A stretch of DNA of 64,000 bases from JACVRW01 sp034664085 (GTDB lineage Bacteria > Actinomycetota > Thermoleophilia > Solirubrobacterales > Thermoleophilaceae). The notes beneath the pieces were generated by a model. It did not search any database, was not told the origin of the DNA, and saw nothing but the letters and a program-made list of their open reading frames with translations. Each line of letters opens with the position of its first letter. The stretch's first letter is position 1. Location of the stretch: positions 25,758 through 89,757 of the forward strand of contig JAXDII010000008.1 in NCBI GenBank assembly GCA_034664085.1, read 5' to 3'. The translations under genes were made by a program, and so were the position numbers. Below are positions 40,202 through 49,433 of this stretch, in pieces.

Positions 40202-40801
40202 ATGCAGATCGCCACCGACTTCCCCATCAGCTTGCCGCCGGACGAGGCCTATCGGCTGCTGCTGGATCTCGACCGCGTCGCCCCGTGCATGCCCGGGGCG
40301 GAGCTGGGACCGGAGCTGGGCGACGGTGCCCGCGCGGTCAAGGTGAAGGTCAAGCTCGGCCCGATGCGCTTCACGTACGACGGCACCGTGCGGATCGCCG
40401 AACAGGACGCCGCCGCCCGCCGCGCGGTGCTGATCGGCTCCGCGCGCGACGCGAAGATGCAGGCCACAGCGGCAGCCCACATCGCGATGACGGTGACGAG
40501 CCAGGGGAGCGGCTCGGCCGTCGCCACGGTGTCCGACGTCGAGCTCACCGGCCGCGCCGCGCAGATGGGGCAGGGCGTGATCACGTCCGTGGTCACCCAG
40601 CTGCTCGGCCAGATGTCGGCCAACCTCGAGAGCAGCATCGCCGCTGAGCCCGGCGCGGAGCCGAGCTCCGACCCGGTCGAGCCCGCCGCGGCGCCCGCCC
40701 CGCCTGCCGCGAACGATCTGCGCGCCGGGCGGCTCGTGCTCGCCGTGGTCCGCGGCTGGTTCTCAAAGCTCTTCCGGCGCCGGGGGGCGCGCACACGATG
40801 A
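40202..40801 (+). CDS. CoxG-like SRPBCC protein
   Basis: The product is 199 aa. The START/SRPBCC fold of CoxG proteins is clear: FPISLPPDEAYRLLLDLDRVAPCMPGAEL, then VKVKLGPMRFTYDGTVRI and a C-terminal segment VSDVELTGRAAQMGQGVI. After an Ala/Pro linker comes a basic amphipathic or membrane-seeking tail (VVRGWFSKLFRRRG). In CO-oxidising bacteria CoxG recruits the Mo hydroxylase to the membrane. Here it might anchor one of the two xdh-type enzymes, although it is cotranscribed with hyuAB (ATGA overlap) and not with either set. Confidence 0.82.
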   Translation: MQIATDFPISLPPDEAYRLLLDLDRVAPCMPGAELGPELGDGARAVKVKVKLGPMRFTYDGTVRIAEQDAAARRAVLIGSARDAKMQATAAAHIAMTVTSQGSGSAVATVSDVELTGRAAQMGQGVITSVVTQLLGQMSANLESSIAAEPGAEPSSDPVEPAAAPAPPAANDLRAGRLVLAVVRGWFSKLFRRRGARTR

Positions 40802-43800
40802 AGCGGGTCGGCGTGGACGTCGGCGGGACGTTCACCGACCTGATCCTCGTCGACGAGGACGAGGGCCGGATCACGGTCGACAAGGTCCCTTCCACGCCAG
40901 GGGACCCCGCCGCCGCCGTCGTCGCCGGCATCGAGCAGCTCTGCGAGAAGGCGGGGGTGCGCCTCGAGGACGTCGACAACGTCCTCCACGGCACGACCGT
41001 CGCCACGAACATCGCCCTGACCGGAACCGGCGCCGAGGTCGGCCTGATCACCACCGAGGGCTTCCGCGACATCCTGCACATCGCGCGGCACAAGAAGCCG
41101 TACAACGTCTCGCTCCAGCAGGAGCTCCCGTGGCAGTCCCGGCCGCTGGTGAAGCGCCGGCACCGCCTCACGGTCGGCGAGCGCGTGATCGCCCCGGACG
41201 GCGAGGTGCTCGTCCCGCTCGACGAGGACGAGGTGCGCGAGCGCGCCCGGGCGCTGCGCGACGCGGGCGTCGAGGCCATCGCGATCTGCCTGCTCCACTC
41301 GTACCTCAACCCCGAGCACGAGCGCCGCATCAAGGAGATCGTGCTCGAGGAGCACCCGGGCTGCTACGTCTCGGTCTCGCATGAGGTCCTGCCGCTCTAC
41401 CGCGAGTACGAGCGCTTCTCGACGGTGGCGCTGAACGCCTACGTCGGCCCCAAGGTGTCGCGCTACCTGATGCGCTTCGACGAGGCGATGCGCGAGGGCG
41501 GCCTCCGGCGCAGCGTCCAGCTGATGCAGTCGTCCGGTGGCATGACCGGCATCGAGTCGGCCGCGCAGCGGCCCGTCAACCTGCTGATGTCGGGCCCAGT
41601 CGCCGGCCTGATCGGCGGCATCTGGGCGGCGCGCATGTCGGGCTTCGAGGACGTCGTCACGCTCGACATCGGCGGCACCTCCGCCGACATCGGAGTCGCC
41701 GCCGGCGGCGCGCTGCGCATGCGGCACCTGCTCGACAGCAAGGTCGGCGACTACCAGGTGATGGTCCCGATGGTGGACATCGACACGATCGGCGCGGGCG
41801 GCGGCTCGCTCGCCTTCGTCGACGACGGCGGCGTCTTCCGCGTCGGGCCTCAGTCGGCGGGCGCCGACCCGGGCCCCGCCTGCTACGGCCGCGGCGGCAC
41901 GCAGCCCACGTCGACGGACGCGCAGATGCTGCTCGGGCGCCTGCGCGAGGATCGCGGACTGCTGGGCGGGGGCATGCGGCTCGACCCGGCCCCGGCACGC
42001 GTCGCGCTGGAGGGGCTCGCCGAGAAGCTCGAGCTGCCGATCGAGGAGGTCGCGCTGGGCGCGCTCCAGATCCAGAAGTTCGAGATGACGCAGGCGATCG
42101 AGCTCAACTCGGTGCGCCGCGGCTACGACCCGCGCGACTTCACGCTCGTCGCGGCCGGCGGCGCGGGACCGCTGTTCGCCTGCGAGATCGCCCAGGAGCT
42201 GGAGATCCCGCGCGTGCTGGTCCCGCCGCACCCCGGCATCATCGCCGCGACCGGCCTGCTGGCCACCGACCTCCAGCACGAGTTCGTCGCGACCGAGCGC
42301 CACACGCTCGCGACGCTCGACCGGCAGCGCCTGCAGTCGCGCTACGACGAGCTGGCCGCGCAGGCGCTGGCCGTGCTCGACGGCGACGGCGTGCCCGACG
42401 ACCGCCGTGTGATCCGCAGGCTCGCCGACTGCCGCTACGCGGGGCAGGGCTACGAGGTGCGCGTGGACGCGCCCGCCGGCACCCTCGACGAGAGCTGGGT
42501 CGCCGACCTGGAGAACGCGTTCCACGCCGCCCACGAGCGCGAGTACGGCCACCGCTTCGACGCCGCGATCGAGGTCGTGAACATCCGCGTGGTCGGCATC
42601 GGGCGCATCCAGGATCTGGAGTGGCAGCCGCTGGAGGCCGCGGCGGGCGATCCCGAGCCACTCGCGCGGCGCGAGGTGGTCTTCGACGTGGGCGGCCGCG
42701 CGGAGCGCCACGACACGCCGTTCTTCGACCGCGAGGCGCTGCGCGCCGGGCACCGCTTCGTCGGCCCCGCGATCGTCGAGCAGTACGACACCACCACGAT
42801 CATCCCGCCCCAGACGACCGCCGAGGTGGACGAGGTCGGCAACATCGTGGTGGACTGCCGCCGCGCCGGAGAGCTCACGGCCGCGGCGCGCGTGGGCGAC
42901 CTGTCCGAGCCGATCCTGATGCGCGTCATCGGCGGGGCGTTCTCGGCCATCGCCAAGGAGATGGCCGGCGTCCTCTTCCGCATGTCCTACTCGTCGATCA
43001 TCCGCGAGTCCGAGGACCTCGGGGCCGGCATCTTCGACCGCGAGGGCCACGTCCTCGCCGAGTCCGACTCGACGCCGATGTTCATGGGCGCGATGCCGAA
43101 GATCGTCCAGGGCGTGCTCTCGCTGCTCGGCGACGACATCCACGAGGGCGACGTGATCCTGCACAACGACCCCTACCTGGGGGCGACGCACTCGCCCGAC
43201 GCGGCCATCGTCGTGCCGATCTTCTTCGAAGGGGAGCTGGTCGGGTTCGCGGGCGCGTCCGCGCACCTGCTCGACATCGGCGGCGCCTACCCCGGCCTCG
43301 CCGTCGACCTCGTGGACAACGCGAGCGAGGGGTCGATGTACCGCGCTCTGAAGCTCTCGGAGGCCGGCGTGCGCCAGGAGGCGCTGTGGAGCCACATCCT
43401 CGGCAACGTGCGCACGCCGACCCAGAACCGCGGCGACCTCGAGGCGATGATCGCCGCCTGCGAGCTGGCGAAGCGCCGCTACCTGGAGCTGCTGCGGCGC
43501 TACGGCGTGGACGCGGTCGTGGGCGCCGGACAGGACTGGATCGCCTATTCGGAGCGGATGCTGCGCCAGGAGATCGCGAAGATCCCCGACGGCGAGTACG
43601 AGACCGAGGTCGGCTGGCTCGACGACGACGGCCGCAACCGCGGCGTGCCCCTGCCGGTGAAGGTCAAGGTGATCGTGGCGGGCGACGAGATCATCTACGA
43701 CCTGACCGGCTCGAGCGACGAGGTCCCGACCGGCTACAACTGCCCGTTCGAGGGCACCACGGTCTCCGCGTTCACCTTCATCACGCGAATGATCTTCCTC

Positions 43801-44667
43801 GACGAGGTCGCCTACCCGGTGTTCGTGCCCCAGAACGAGGGCATGCTGCGCCCAGTCAAGGTGATCGCCCCCGAAGGCTCGATCTTCAACCCGCGCTACC
43901 CGCGCGCCTGCTTCGCGCGCTTCTGCCAGGTGCAGCGGGCGGTCGACTTGGCGCTGCGCGCGCTCGCCCCGGTCGTGCCCGAGCGGGTGACCGCCGGCAA
44001 CTCCGCGCACCTGCACTTCGTCAGCTACTCCGGCTTCGATCCGGAGCAGAGCGAGTACTGGGTCTACCTCGAGGTCGACGAGGGCTCGTACGGCGGCCGT
44101 CCGACGCGCGACGGGCTCGACACCGTCGACTGCCTGATCGCCAACACGCGCAACAACCCGATCGAGGAGCTGGAGTGGCGCTTCCCGATGCGCACCGAGC
44201 GCTACGAGCTGCGTCCCGAGCCCTGCGCCGCGGGCGAGTGGCGCGGCGGCATCGGCGTCGTGCGCGTAAACCGCTTCCTCACCGACACGATGGTCACCTG
44301 TGAGGGCGAGCGCCACGAGAGCGACGAGCCGTGGGGGATCTTCGGCGGCCACGACGGCCTCAACGGATCGCTCGTGAAGAACCCCGGCGCCGGCGACGAG
44401 GAGTCGTGGCCCTCGAAGGTCACCGCCAGCGGCCTCCGGGCCGGCGACGCGCTGCAGATCACCACGCCGAGCGCAGGCGGGTACGGCGACCCGCTGGCCC
44501 GCGACCCGCAGCTCGTGCTGGAGGACGTGCTCGACGGCATCACGGACGCCGAGCACGCCGAGCGCGACTACGGCGTCGTGCTGGACCTCGAGGCGCAGGC
44601 CGTGGACGCGGCGGCGACCGAGCGCGCCCGCCAGGCCGCGCGGGCGGGCGCGGAGCCGGTGAGCTGA
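40798..44667 (+). CDS. Fused HyuA-HyuB hydantoinase/oxoprolinase family protein
   Basis: The product is 1289 aa. Residues 1-~690 are HyuA-like, with the ASKHA ATP-binding start VGVDVGGTFTDLILVDED, HGTTVATNIAL, LDIGGTSADIGV and GAGGGSLAFVD. Residues ~705-1270 are HyuB-like, with FRMSYSSIIRESEDLGAGIFD, HNDPYLGATHSPDA and the terminal SAGGYGDPLARDP. In most bacteria these are two subunits; the fusion resembles eukaryotic 5-oxoprolinase. The family hydrolyses cyclic amides (5-oxoproline, hydantoins, N-methylhydantoin, lactams) at the cost of ATP. Between a CoxG and an allophanate-hydrolase-like protein plus urease, a hydantoin-type ureide is a better guess than 5-oxoproline. Confidence 0.87.
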   Translation: MKRVGVDVGGTFTDLILVDEDEGRITVDKVPSTPGDPAAAVVAGIEQLCEKAGVRLEDVDNVLHGTTVATNIALTGTGAEVGLITTEGFRDILHIARHKKPYNVSLQQELPWQSRPLVKRRHRLTVGERVIAPDGEVLVPLDEDEVRERARALRDAGVEAIAICLLHSYLNPEHERRIKEIVLEEHPGCYVSVSHEVLPLYREYERFSTVALNAYVGPKVSRYLMRFDEAMREGGLRRSVQLMQSSGGMTGIESAAQRPVNLLMSGPVAGLIGGIWAARMSGFEDVVTLDIGGTSADIGVAAGGALRMRHLLDSKVGDYQVMVPMVDIDTIGAGGGSLAFVDDGGVFRVGPQSAGADPGPACYGRGGTQPTSTDAQMLLGRLREDRGLLGGGMRLDPAPARVALEGLAEKLELPIEEVALGALQIQKFEMTQAIELNSVRRGYDPRDFTLVAAGGAGPLFACEIAQELEIPRVLVPPHPGIIAATGLLATDLQHEFVATERHTLATLDRQRLQSRYDELAAQALAVLDGDGVPDDRRVIRRLADCRYAGQGYEVRVDAPAGTLDESWVADLENAFHAAHEREYGHRFDAAIEVVNIRVVGIGRIQDLEWQPLEAAAGDPEPLARREVVFDVGGRAERHDTPFFDREALRAGHRFVGPAIVEQYDTTTIIPPQTTAEVDEVGNIVVDCRRAGELTAAARVGDLSEPILMRVIGGAFSAIAKEMAGVLFRMSYSSIIRESEDLGAGIFDREGHVLAESDSTPMFMGAMPKIVQGVLSLLGDDIHEGDVILHNDPYLGATHSPDAAIVVPIFFEGELVGFAGASAHLLDIGGAYPGLAVDLVDNASEGSMYRALKLSEAGVRQEALWSHILGNVRTPTQNRGDLEAMIAACELAKRRYLELLRRYGVDAVVGAGQDWIAYSERMLRQEIAKIPDGEYETEVGWLDDDGRNRGVPLPVKVKVIVAGDEIIYDLTGSSDEVPTGYNCPFEGTTVSAFTFITRMIFLDEVAYPVFVPQNEGMLRPVKVIAPEGSIFNPRYPRACFARFCQVQRAVDLALRALAPVVPERVTAGNSAHLHFVSYSGFDPEQSEYWVYLEVDEGSYGGRPTRDGLDTVDCLIANTRNNPIEELEWRFPMRTERYELRPEPCAAGEWRGGIGVVRVNRFLTDTMVTCEGERHESDEPWGIFGGHDGLNGSLVKNPGAGDEESWPSKVTASGLRAGDALQITTPSAGGYGDPLARDPQLVLEDVLDGITDAEHAERDYGVVLDLEAQAVDAAATERARQAARAGAEPVS

Positions 44668-44669
44668 CG

Positions 44670-45062
44670 ATGGCCGACGAGCCGCGCTTCGAGGCCGCCA
44701 TGTACGGCACCGTCATGCGCGGCATGCCGCACCACGACCGCATCGCCGGGTCGGAATACCTCGGCGAGGCGCGGACGGTGCCGGCCTACCGCCTGCTGAC
44801 GGTCGGCGGCGAGTACCCGCTGCTCGTGCCGGACGCCGAGGCGGGCGGCTCCATCGACGTGCAGGTCTTCGCGCTCACGGCGAGCATCTGGCGTGGCAAG
44901 GTCGACGCCGAGCCGACCGGGCTCGTCGAGGGGGAGGTAGCGCTCGCCGACGGCAGGACCGTCGCCGTTATGCTCGGCGACCCCGACTTCGTCGCAGGGC
45001 GCCACGATGTGGAGGACATCACGGCGCACGGGGGCTGGCGCGCGTACGTCGAAGGAGCGTGA
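44670..45062 (+). CDS. Stand-alone allophanate hydrolase C-terminal domain-like protein
   Basis: The product is 130 aa. MYGTVMRGMPHHDRIAG, YRLLTVGGEYPLLVPD, VQVFALTASIWRGKVDAEPTGL and EVALADGRTVAVMLGD fit the gamma-glutamylcyclotransferase-like C-terminal domain of allophanate hydrolases (AtzF type); no amidase domain is present. In full enzymes this domain has been assigned the decarboxylation of N-carboxycarbamate. It is located between hyuAB and urease, so it may process a carbamoyl product or supply urea or ammonia. ATG two bases after the hyuAB stop. Confidence 0.7.
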   Translation: MADEPRFEAAMYGTVMRGMPHHDRIAGSEYLGEARTVPAYRLLTVGGEYPLLVPDAEAGGSIDVQVFALTASIWRGKVDAEPTGLVEGEVALADGRTVAVMLGDPDFVAGRHDVEDITAHGGWRAYVEGA

Positions 45063-45063
45063 G

Positions 45064-45741
45064 ATGCACCTGTCGCCCAAGGAGACCGACCGCCTGCTGC
45101 TGTTCCTAGCGGCCGAGCTCGCGCGCAAGCGCCGCGCCCGCGGCCTGAAGCTCAACTACCCCGAGGCGCGGGCGCTGATCGCCGACGAGATCGTGGAGGG
45201 GGCCCGCGACGGCCGATCGGTGGCGGAGCTGATGGAGTTCGGCGCGACCATCCTCACGACCGACGACGTGCTGCCCGGCGTCGACCGGCTGGTCGGGATG
45301 CTCCAGGTAGAGGGCTTCTTCGAGGACGGGCAGAAGCTCGTCACGGTGCACGAGCCGATCCGGCCCGGGACCGAGCCGGTCGAGCCGTTCGTTCCGGGCG
45401 AGGTCGTGGCGGCGGAGGGCGAGATCGAGCTGAGCCCAGGCCGCGATACGGTCACGATCAGCGTCGCGAACACCGGTGACCGGCCCGTGCAGGTCGGCTC
45501 GCACTTCCACTTCTTCGAGGTCAACCCCGCGCTGCGCTTCGACCGCCGCCAGGCGTTCGGGATGCACCTCGACATTCCGGCGGGCACCGCTGTGCGCTTC
45601 GAGCCGAGCGACGACCGCGAGGTCGGCCTGGTGGCCTTCGGGGGCGAGCGTGCGCTGCACGGGCTGAACCGGCTCACGGAGGGCGACGACGTCGAGACCG
45701 CGCTCGCGCGCGCCCGCGAGCAGGGCTACGAGGGGGCCTGA
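45064..45741 (+). CDS. ureAB: Urease gamma-beta fusion subunit
   Basis: The product is 225 aa. Residues 1-100 are urease gamma (MHLSPKETDRLLLFLAAELARKR; LNYPEARALIADEIVEGARDG; MEFGATILTTDDVLPGV). Residues ~108-225 are urease beta (PGEVVAAEGEIELSPGR; VANTGDRPVQVGSHFHFFEVNPALRFDR; GMHLDIPAGTAVRFEP). The fusion is known from several lineages, including Helicobacter. TGATG overlap leads into ureC. Confidence 0.95.
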   Translation: MHLSPKETDRLLLFLAAELARKRRARGLKLNYPEARALIADEIVEGARDGRSVAELMEFGATILTTDDVLPGVDRLVGMLQVEGFFEDGQKLVTVHEPIRPGTEPVEPFVPGEVVAAEGEIELSPGRDTVTISVANTGDRPVQVGSHFHFFEVNPALRFDRRQAFGMHLDIPAGTAVRFEPSDDREVGLVAFGGERALHGLNRLTEGDDVETALARAREQGYEGA

Positions 45742-47456
45742 TGGGCAAGCGCATCTCGAGGAGCCAGTACGCCGAGCTGTTCGGCCCCACCACGGGTGAC
45801 CGCGTCCGCCTCGGGGACACCGGCCTGTGGGCCGAGGTGGAGCGCGACCTGCTCGTTCCCGGCGACGAGTGCGTGTTCGGCGGCGGCAAGACGCTGCGCG
45901 ACGGGCTCGGCACCCACGGCGCGATCACCGCCGCCGAGGGCGCGCTCGACTTCGTCATCACGAACGTGCTCGTGATCGACCCCGTGCTCGGGATCGTGAA
46001 GTGCGACATCGGCATCAAGGACGGGCGCATCGCCGGCGTGGGCAAGTCCGGCAACCCGCAGATCATGGACGGGGTCGACCCGAACATGGTCATCGGCGCG
46101 AACACCGACGTGCGCTCTGCGGAGGGCATGATCGCGACCGCGGGGGCCATCGACGTGCACGTCCACTTCGACTCGGCGGGGCTGTGCGAGGAGGCGATCT
46201 CCAGCGGCATCACGACGATGCTCGGGGGCGGCCTTGGGCCGGTGACGGTGGGCATCACCTCGTCCGGCACCGTCAACCTGGGCCGCATGCTGCAGGCCTC
46301 GGAGGCGTGGCCGATCAACTTCGGCTTCCTCGGCAAGGGCAGCGCCTACGACGTCGCGCCCTTGCTGGAGCAGGGTCGCGCGGGCGCGGTCGGCCTGAAG
46401 ATCCACGAGGACTGGGGCGCCATGCCGGCGGTCATCGAGGCGTCGCTGGACGCCGGCGACGAGCTGGACATGCAGGTCCAGATCCACACGGACACGCTCA
46501 ACGAGTCGGGCTTCTACGAGCACACGATGCGCGCGATCGGCGATCGGACGATCCACACCTACCACTCGGAAGGCGCGGGCGGCGGCCACGCGCCGGACAT
46601 CATCCGCGTGGCGGGTGAGGCCAACTGCCTGCCGTCGTCGACGAACCCGACCAACCCGTCGACGGTCAACACGTTCGACGAGCACCTGGACATGGTGATG
46701 GTCTGCCATCACCTCAACCCGAAGGTCCCCGAGGACGTGGCGTTCGCCGAGTCGCGCATCCGTCGCGAGACGATCGCCGCCGAGGACGTGCTGCACGACA
46801 TGGGCGCAATCAGCGCGCTCGGGTCGGACTCGCAGGGCATGGGCCGCATCGGCGAGTCGATCGCGCGCACGTGGCAGCTTGCGTCGAAGATGAAGATGCA
46901 GCGCGGGTCGCTGCCCGAAGACGCCGGAACCGCCCACGACAACCACCGCATCAAGCGCTACATCGCGAAGCTCACGATCAACCCGGCGCGCATCTACGGC
47001 ATCGATCGCGAGATCGGCTCGCTGGAGGTCGGTAAGCTCGCCGACATCGTGCTGTGGGAGCCGAAGTTCTTCGGCATCAAGCCCGAGGTCGTGTTCAAGG
47101 GCGGGTTCCCGACGTGGTCGGTGATGGGCGAGTCGAACGCCTCGCTGATGACCTGCGAGCCGCTGCTCTACCGGCCGCAGTGGGGCGCGTACGGTCCGGC
47201 CCGGCAGGACCTGGCCGTGACGTTCATGACCCAGGCGGCGATCGACGCGGACGTCGCGGGGCGCTGGTCGCTGCGCAAGCGCCTGGTGGCAACGCGCAAC
47301 ACGCGCAGCCTGAGCAAGCGCGACATGCTCCACAACGACGCGCTGCCGGTGGTGGAGGTCGATCCGGAGACCTACCGCGTGACCGCCGACGGCGAGCTCT
47401 GCACCTGCGACCCGGTCGACAGCGTCCCGCTCGGGCGCCGCTACGTGCTCAAGTGA
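45741..47456 (+). CDS. ureC: Urease alpha subunit
   Basis: The product is 571 aa, full length. The nickel-bridging carbamylated Lys is K220 in GLKIHEDWG; His ligands H140 and H142 lie in IDVHVHFD; the mobile flap has MVCHHLNPKVPEDVAFAESRIR with its Cys and His. The segment after HVHF reads DSAG where most ureases have CPQ, a small departure near the active site. The enzyme splits urea into ammonia and carbamate, the last nitrogen-releasing step of the ureide pathway. GTGA overlap with ureG. Confidence 0.96.
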   Translation: MGKRISRSQYAELFGPTTGDRVRLGDTGLWAEVERDLLVPGDECVFGGGKTLRDGLGTHGAITAAEGALDFVITNVLVIDPVLGIVKCDIGIKDGRIAGVGKSGNPQIMDGVDPNMVIGANTDVRSAEGMIATAGAIDVHVHFDSAGLCEEAISSGITTMLGGGLGPVTVGITSSGTVNLGRMLQASEAWPINFGFLGKGSAYDVAPLLEQGRAGAVGLKIHEDWGAMPAVIEASLDAGDELDMQVQIHTDTLNESGFYEHTMRAIGDRTIHTYHSEGAGGGHAPDIIRVAGEANCLPSSTNPTNPSTVNTFDEHLDMVMVCHHLNPKVPEDVAFAESRIRRETIAAEDVLHDMGAISALGSDSQGMGRIGESIARTWQLASKMKMQRGSLPEDAGTAHDNHRIKRYIAKLTINPARIYGIDREIGSLEVGKLADIVLWEPKFFGIKPEVVFKGGFPTWSVMGESNASLMTCEPLLYRPQWGAYGPARQDLAVTFMTQAAIDADVAGRWSLRKRLVATRNTRSLSKRDMLHNDALPVVEVDPETYRVTADGELCTCDPVDSVPLGRRYVLK

Positions 47457-48082
47457 CCCCGCGACCCGCGACCAGGATCGGGATCGGCGGGCCGGTCGGG
47501 TCGGGCAAGACGCGGCTGATCGAGCGGCTGCTGCCGCTCCTGCACGGCGCCGGGGTGCGCGTGGCGGTGATCACCAACGACCTCGTCACGCTCGAGGACG
47601 CCGAGCGCGTCCGGGCAAGCGGGCTGATCGACCCGGACCTCGTCGTGGGGGTGGAGACGGGCGCGTGCCCGCACACCGCGATCCGCGAGGACCCGTCCGC
47701 CAACCTCGACGCCGCCCAGCGGCTCGACGCCGAGCACGGGCCGCTCGACCTGATCGTGATCGAGTCGGGCGGGGACAATCTCGCCTCGACGTTCACGAAC
47801 GAGCTCGTGGACCACTGGACCTACGTGATCGACACCGCCGCCGGCGACGACATCCCACGCAAGCGCGGGCTGGGGATGCTGCGCGCCGACCTGCTCGTGG
47901 TCAACAAGATCGACCTCGCGCCGCACGTGGGCGCCGACCTCGACCGCATGCGCGCCGACGTGGCGGTCGCCCGGCCGGACCGTCCCTCGCTGTTCACCGA
48001 CCTCATGACCGACGACGGCGCCGAGGCGGTCTTCGCCGAGCTGCGCCACGCGATCCTGTTCCATCTCGCCCCTGCGTCGTGA
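47453..48082 (+). CDS. ureG: Urease accessory GTPase UreG
   Basis: The product is 209 aa. P-loop GGPVGSGKTRLIERLL, nickel motif VGVETGACPHTAIRED (Cys-Pro-His), IVIESGGDNLASTF and VVNKIDLAPHVGADL are all present. It couples GTP hydrolysis to nickel insertion. GTG start overlapping the ureC stop; GTGA overlap with ureD. UreG comes before the other accessory genes here. Confidence 0.95.
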   Translation: MTPRPATRIGIGGPVGSGKTRLIERLLPLLHGAGVRVAVITNDLVTLEDAERVRASGLIDPDLVVGVETGACPHTAIREDPSANLDAAQRLDAEHGPLDLIVIESGGDNLASTFTNELVDHWTYVIDTAAGDDIPRKRGLGMLRADLLVVNKIDLAPHVGADLDRMRADVAVARPDRPSLFTDLMTDDGAEAVFAELRHAILFHLAPAS

Positions 48083-48909
48083 GCGCCGCCGGGGTGCTGG
48101 ACCTCGGGTTCCGCCGGGACGGCGGCGGCCGCAGCGTCGTGCGGCACCGGCGCCAGCGGTTCCCGCTGCGCATGACGGTGCCGTTCCATCTGGATGCGGC
48201 GGCGGCCGACATGGCCTTTGTCTACGTGCAGAACCCGACCGGCGGCGTCTTCGCGGACGACCGGCTGAGCACGAGCGTCGTGGCCGACGAGCGGGCGCGC
48301 GTCCACCTCACGACGCAGTCGGCGACGAAGCTCTACCGCATGGAGGGGGGCGAGGCGCGACACGAGCTGGACTTCGAGCTGGGCGAGGGCGCCTACGTCG
48401 AGCACATCCCTGATCCGCTGATCCCGCACGCGGGCACCCGCTACCGCCAGAGCACCCGCGTGGAGCTCGCGCCGGACGCCGCGTTCGTGGCCGTCGAGAC
48501 GATCGGGCCGGGACGCCGCGCACGCGGCGAGCGCTTCGCCTACGACCTCGTGGAGCTGGGCACCGAGGCCCGCCGCGACGGCCGCGTGCTCTGCGCCGAG
48601 ACCCTGCGGCTGGAGCCGGCGCGGTCGCGGCCGGACCGGGCCGGGGCGCTCGGCGACTGGGACTACCTCGTGACGCTGCTTGCCGTGGCGCCGGAGCACG
48701 ACGCAGCGGCCCTCTCCGCCGCGCTCGACGCGGCGCTCGCCGCCGAGCCGGATGTGCTCGGGGCAGCGGGCGAGCTGCCGCGCGGCGCCGGCGCCGTCGC
48801 GCGCGTGCTGGCGGCGAGCGCACCGGACGCCGAGCGCGCGCTGCGCTCCGGCTGGGCTGCCATCCGCCGTTCGCTGGTCGACCTCCCGCTGCCCGAGGTG
48901 CGCAAGTGA
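48079..48909 (+). CDS. ureD: Urease accessory protein UreD
   Basis: The product is 276 aa. VYVQNPTGGVFADDRLSTSVVADERARVHLTTQSATKLYRM in successive blocks is the UreD hallmark (NPTGG...GD, QSATKVY), followed by YVEHIPDPLIPHAGTRYRQ. It forms the UreDFG chaperone that loads nickel. GTG starts both this gene and ureE, each overlapping the preceding stop. Confidence 0.93.
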   Translation: MSAAGVLDLGFRRDGGGRSVVRHRRQRFPLRMTVPFHLDAAAADMAFVYVQNPTGGVFADDRLSTSVVADERARVHLTTQSATKLYRMEGGEARHELDFELGEGAYVEHIPDPLIPHAGTRYRQSTRVELAPDAAFVAVETIGPGRRARGERFAYDLVELGTEARRDGRVLCAETLRLEPARSRPDRAGALGDWDYLVTLLAVAPEHDAAALSAALDAALAAEPDVLGAAGELPRGAGAVARVLAASAPDAERALRSGWAAIRRSLVDLPLPEVRK

Positions 48910-49433
48910 CGCTGCGAGTGACGGAGCTGCTCGGCCACGCCGAGGAGCCGCGCTTCGCCGGCCGCCGCGTCGCCGGCGTGCCGGTCGCCTGGGACGAGGC
49001 GTCGCGGCAGCGGCTGCGGCGGCAGGCCGACGACGGCACCGACGTCGCGATCGACCTCGAGCACGGCGCCTACCTGGCCGACGGCGCGGTGCTGCACGAC
49101 GACGGCGAGCGGATCGTCAAGGTCTCCCGCCCGCGCGAGCGCGCCCTCGTCGTCCGCTTCGACGCCGGGCTGCCGGCGGACCGGCTCGTCGCGCAGGCGC
49201 TCCTGCTCGGCCATGCGTTCGGAAACCAGCACGTCCCGATCGACATCGAGGAGGGCGAGGCGCGCATCCCGCTCACTACGAGCGAGGCGATCGCGCGTGC
49301 CACGGTCGAGGCACTCGACCTCAGCGGCGTGACCGTCGAGGTGGCCGAGGTGGCGATCGGGCGCATGCGTCCGCTGCCGATCGGCCACGCGCACCGGCAC
49401 TCCGAGGCCGGTCCGGAGGCGGAGGCGCACTGA
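48906..49433 (+). CDS. ureE: Urease nickel metallochaperone UreE
   Basis: The product is 175 aa. RRQADDGTDVAIDLEHG in the N-terminal domain and LLLGHAFGNQHVPIDIEEGEARIP in the C-terminal domain, with the nickel-binding His in GHAFGNQH, identify it. The tail GHAHRHSEAG...AH adds further His residues. TGATG overlap with ureF. Confidence 0.92.
   Translation: MTLRVTELLGHAEEPRFAGRRVAGVPVAWDEASRQRLRRQADDGTDVAIDLEHGAYLADGAVLHDDGERIVKVSRPRERALVVRFDAGLPADRLVAQALLLGHAFGNQHVPIDIEEGEARIPLTTSEAIARATVEALDLSGVTVEVAEVAIGRMRPLPIGHAHRHSEAGPEAEAH

Noticed and set aside
40249..44556. 1435-codon open frame antisense to the hyuAB fusion
   Set aside because: It is a GC-driven shadow frame: the opposite strand encodes a complete HyuA-HyuB protein with intact motifs, while this frame gives a Val/Arg/His-rich product without recognisable domains.
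44670..45062. Complete allophanate hydrolase
   Set aside because: Only the C-terminal domain type is present; no amidase Ser-Ser-Lys domain is found nearby.
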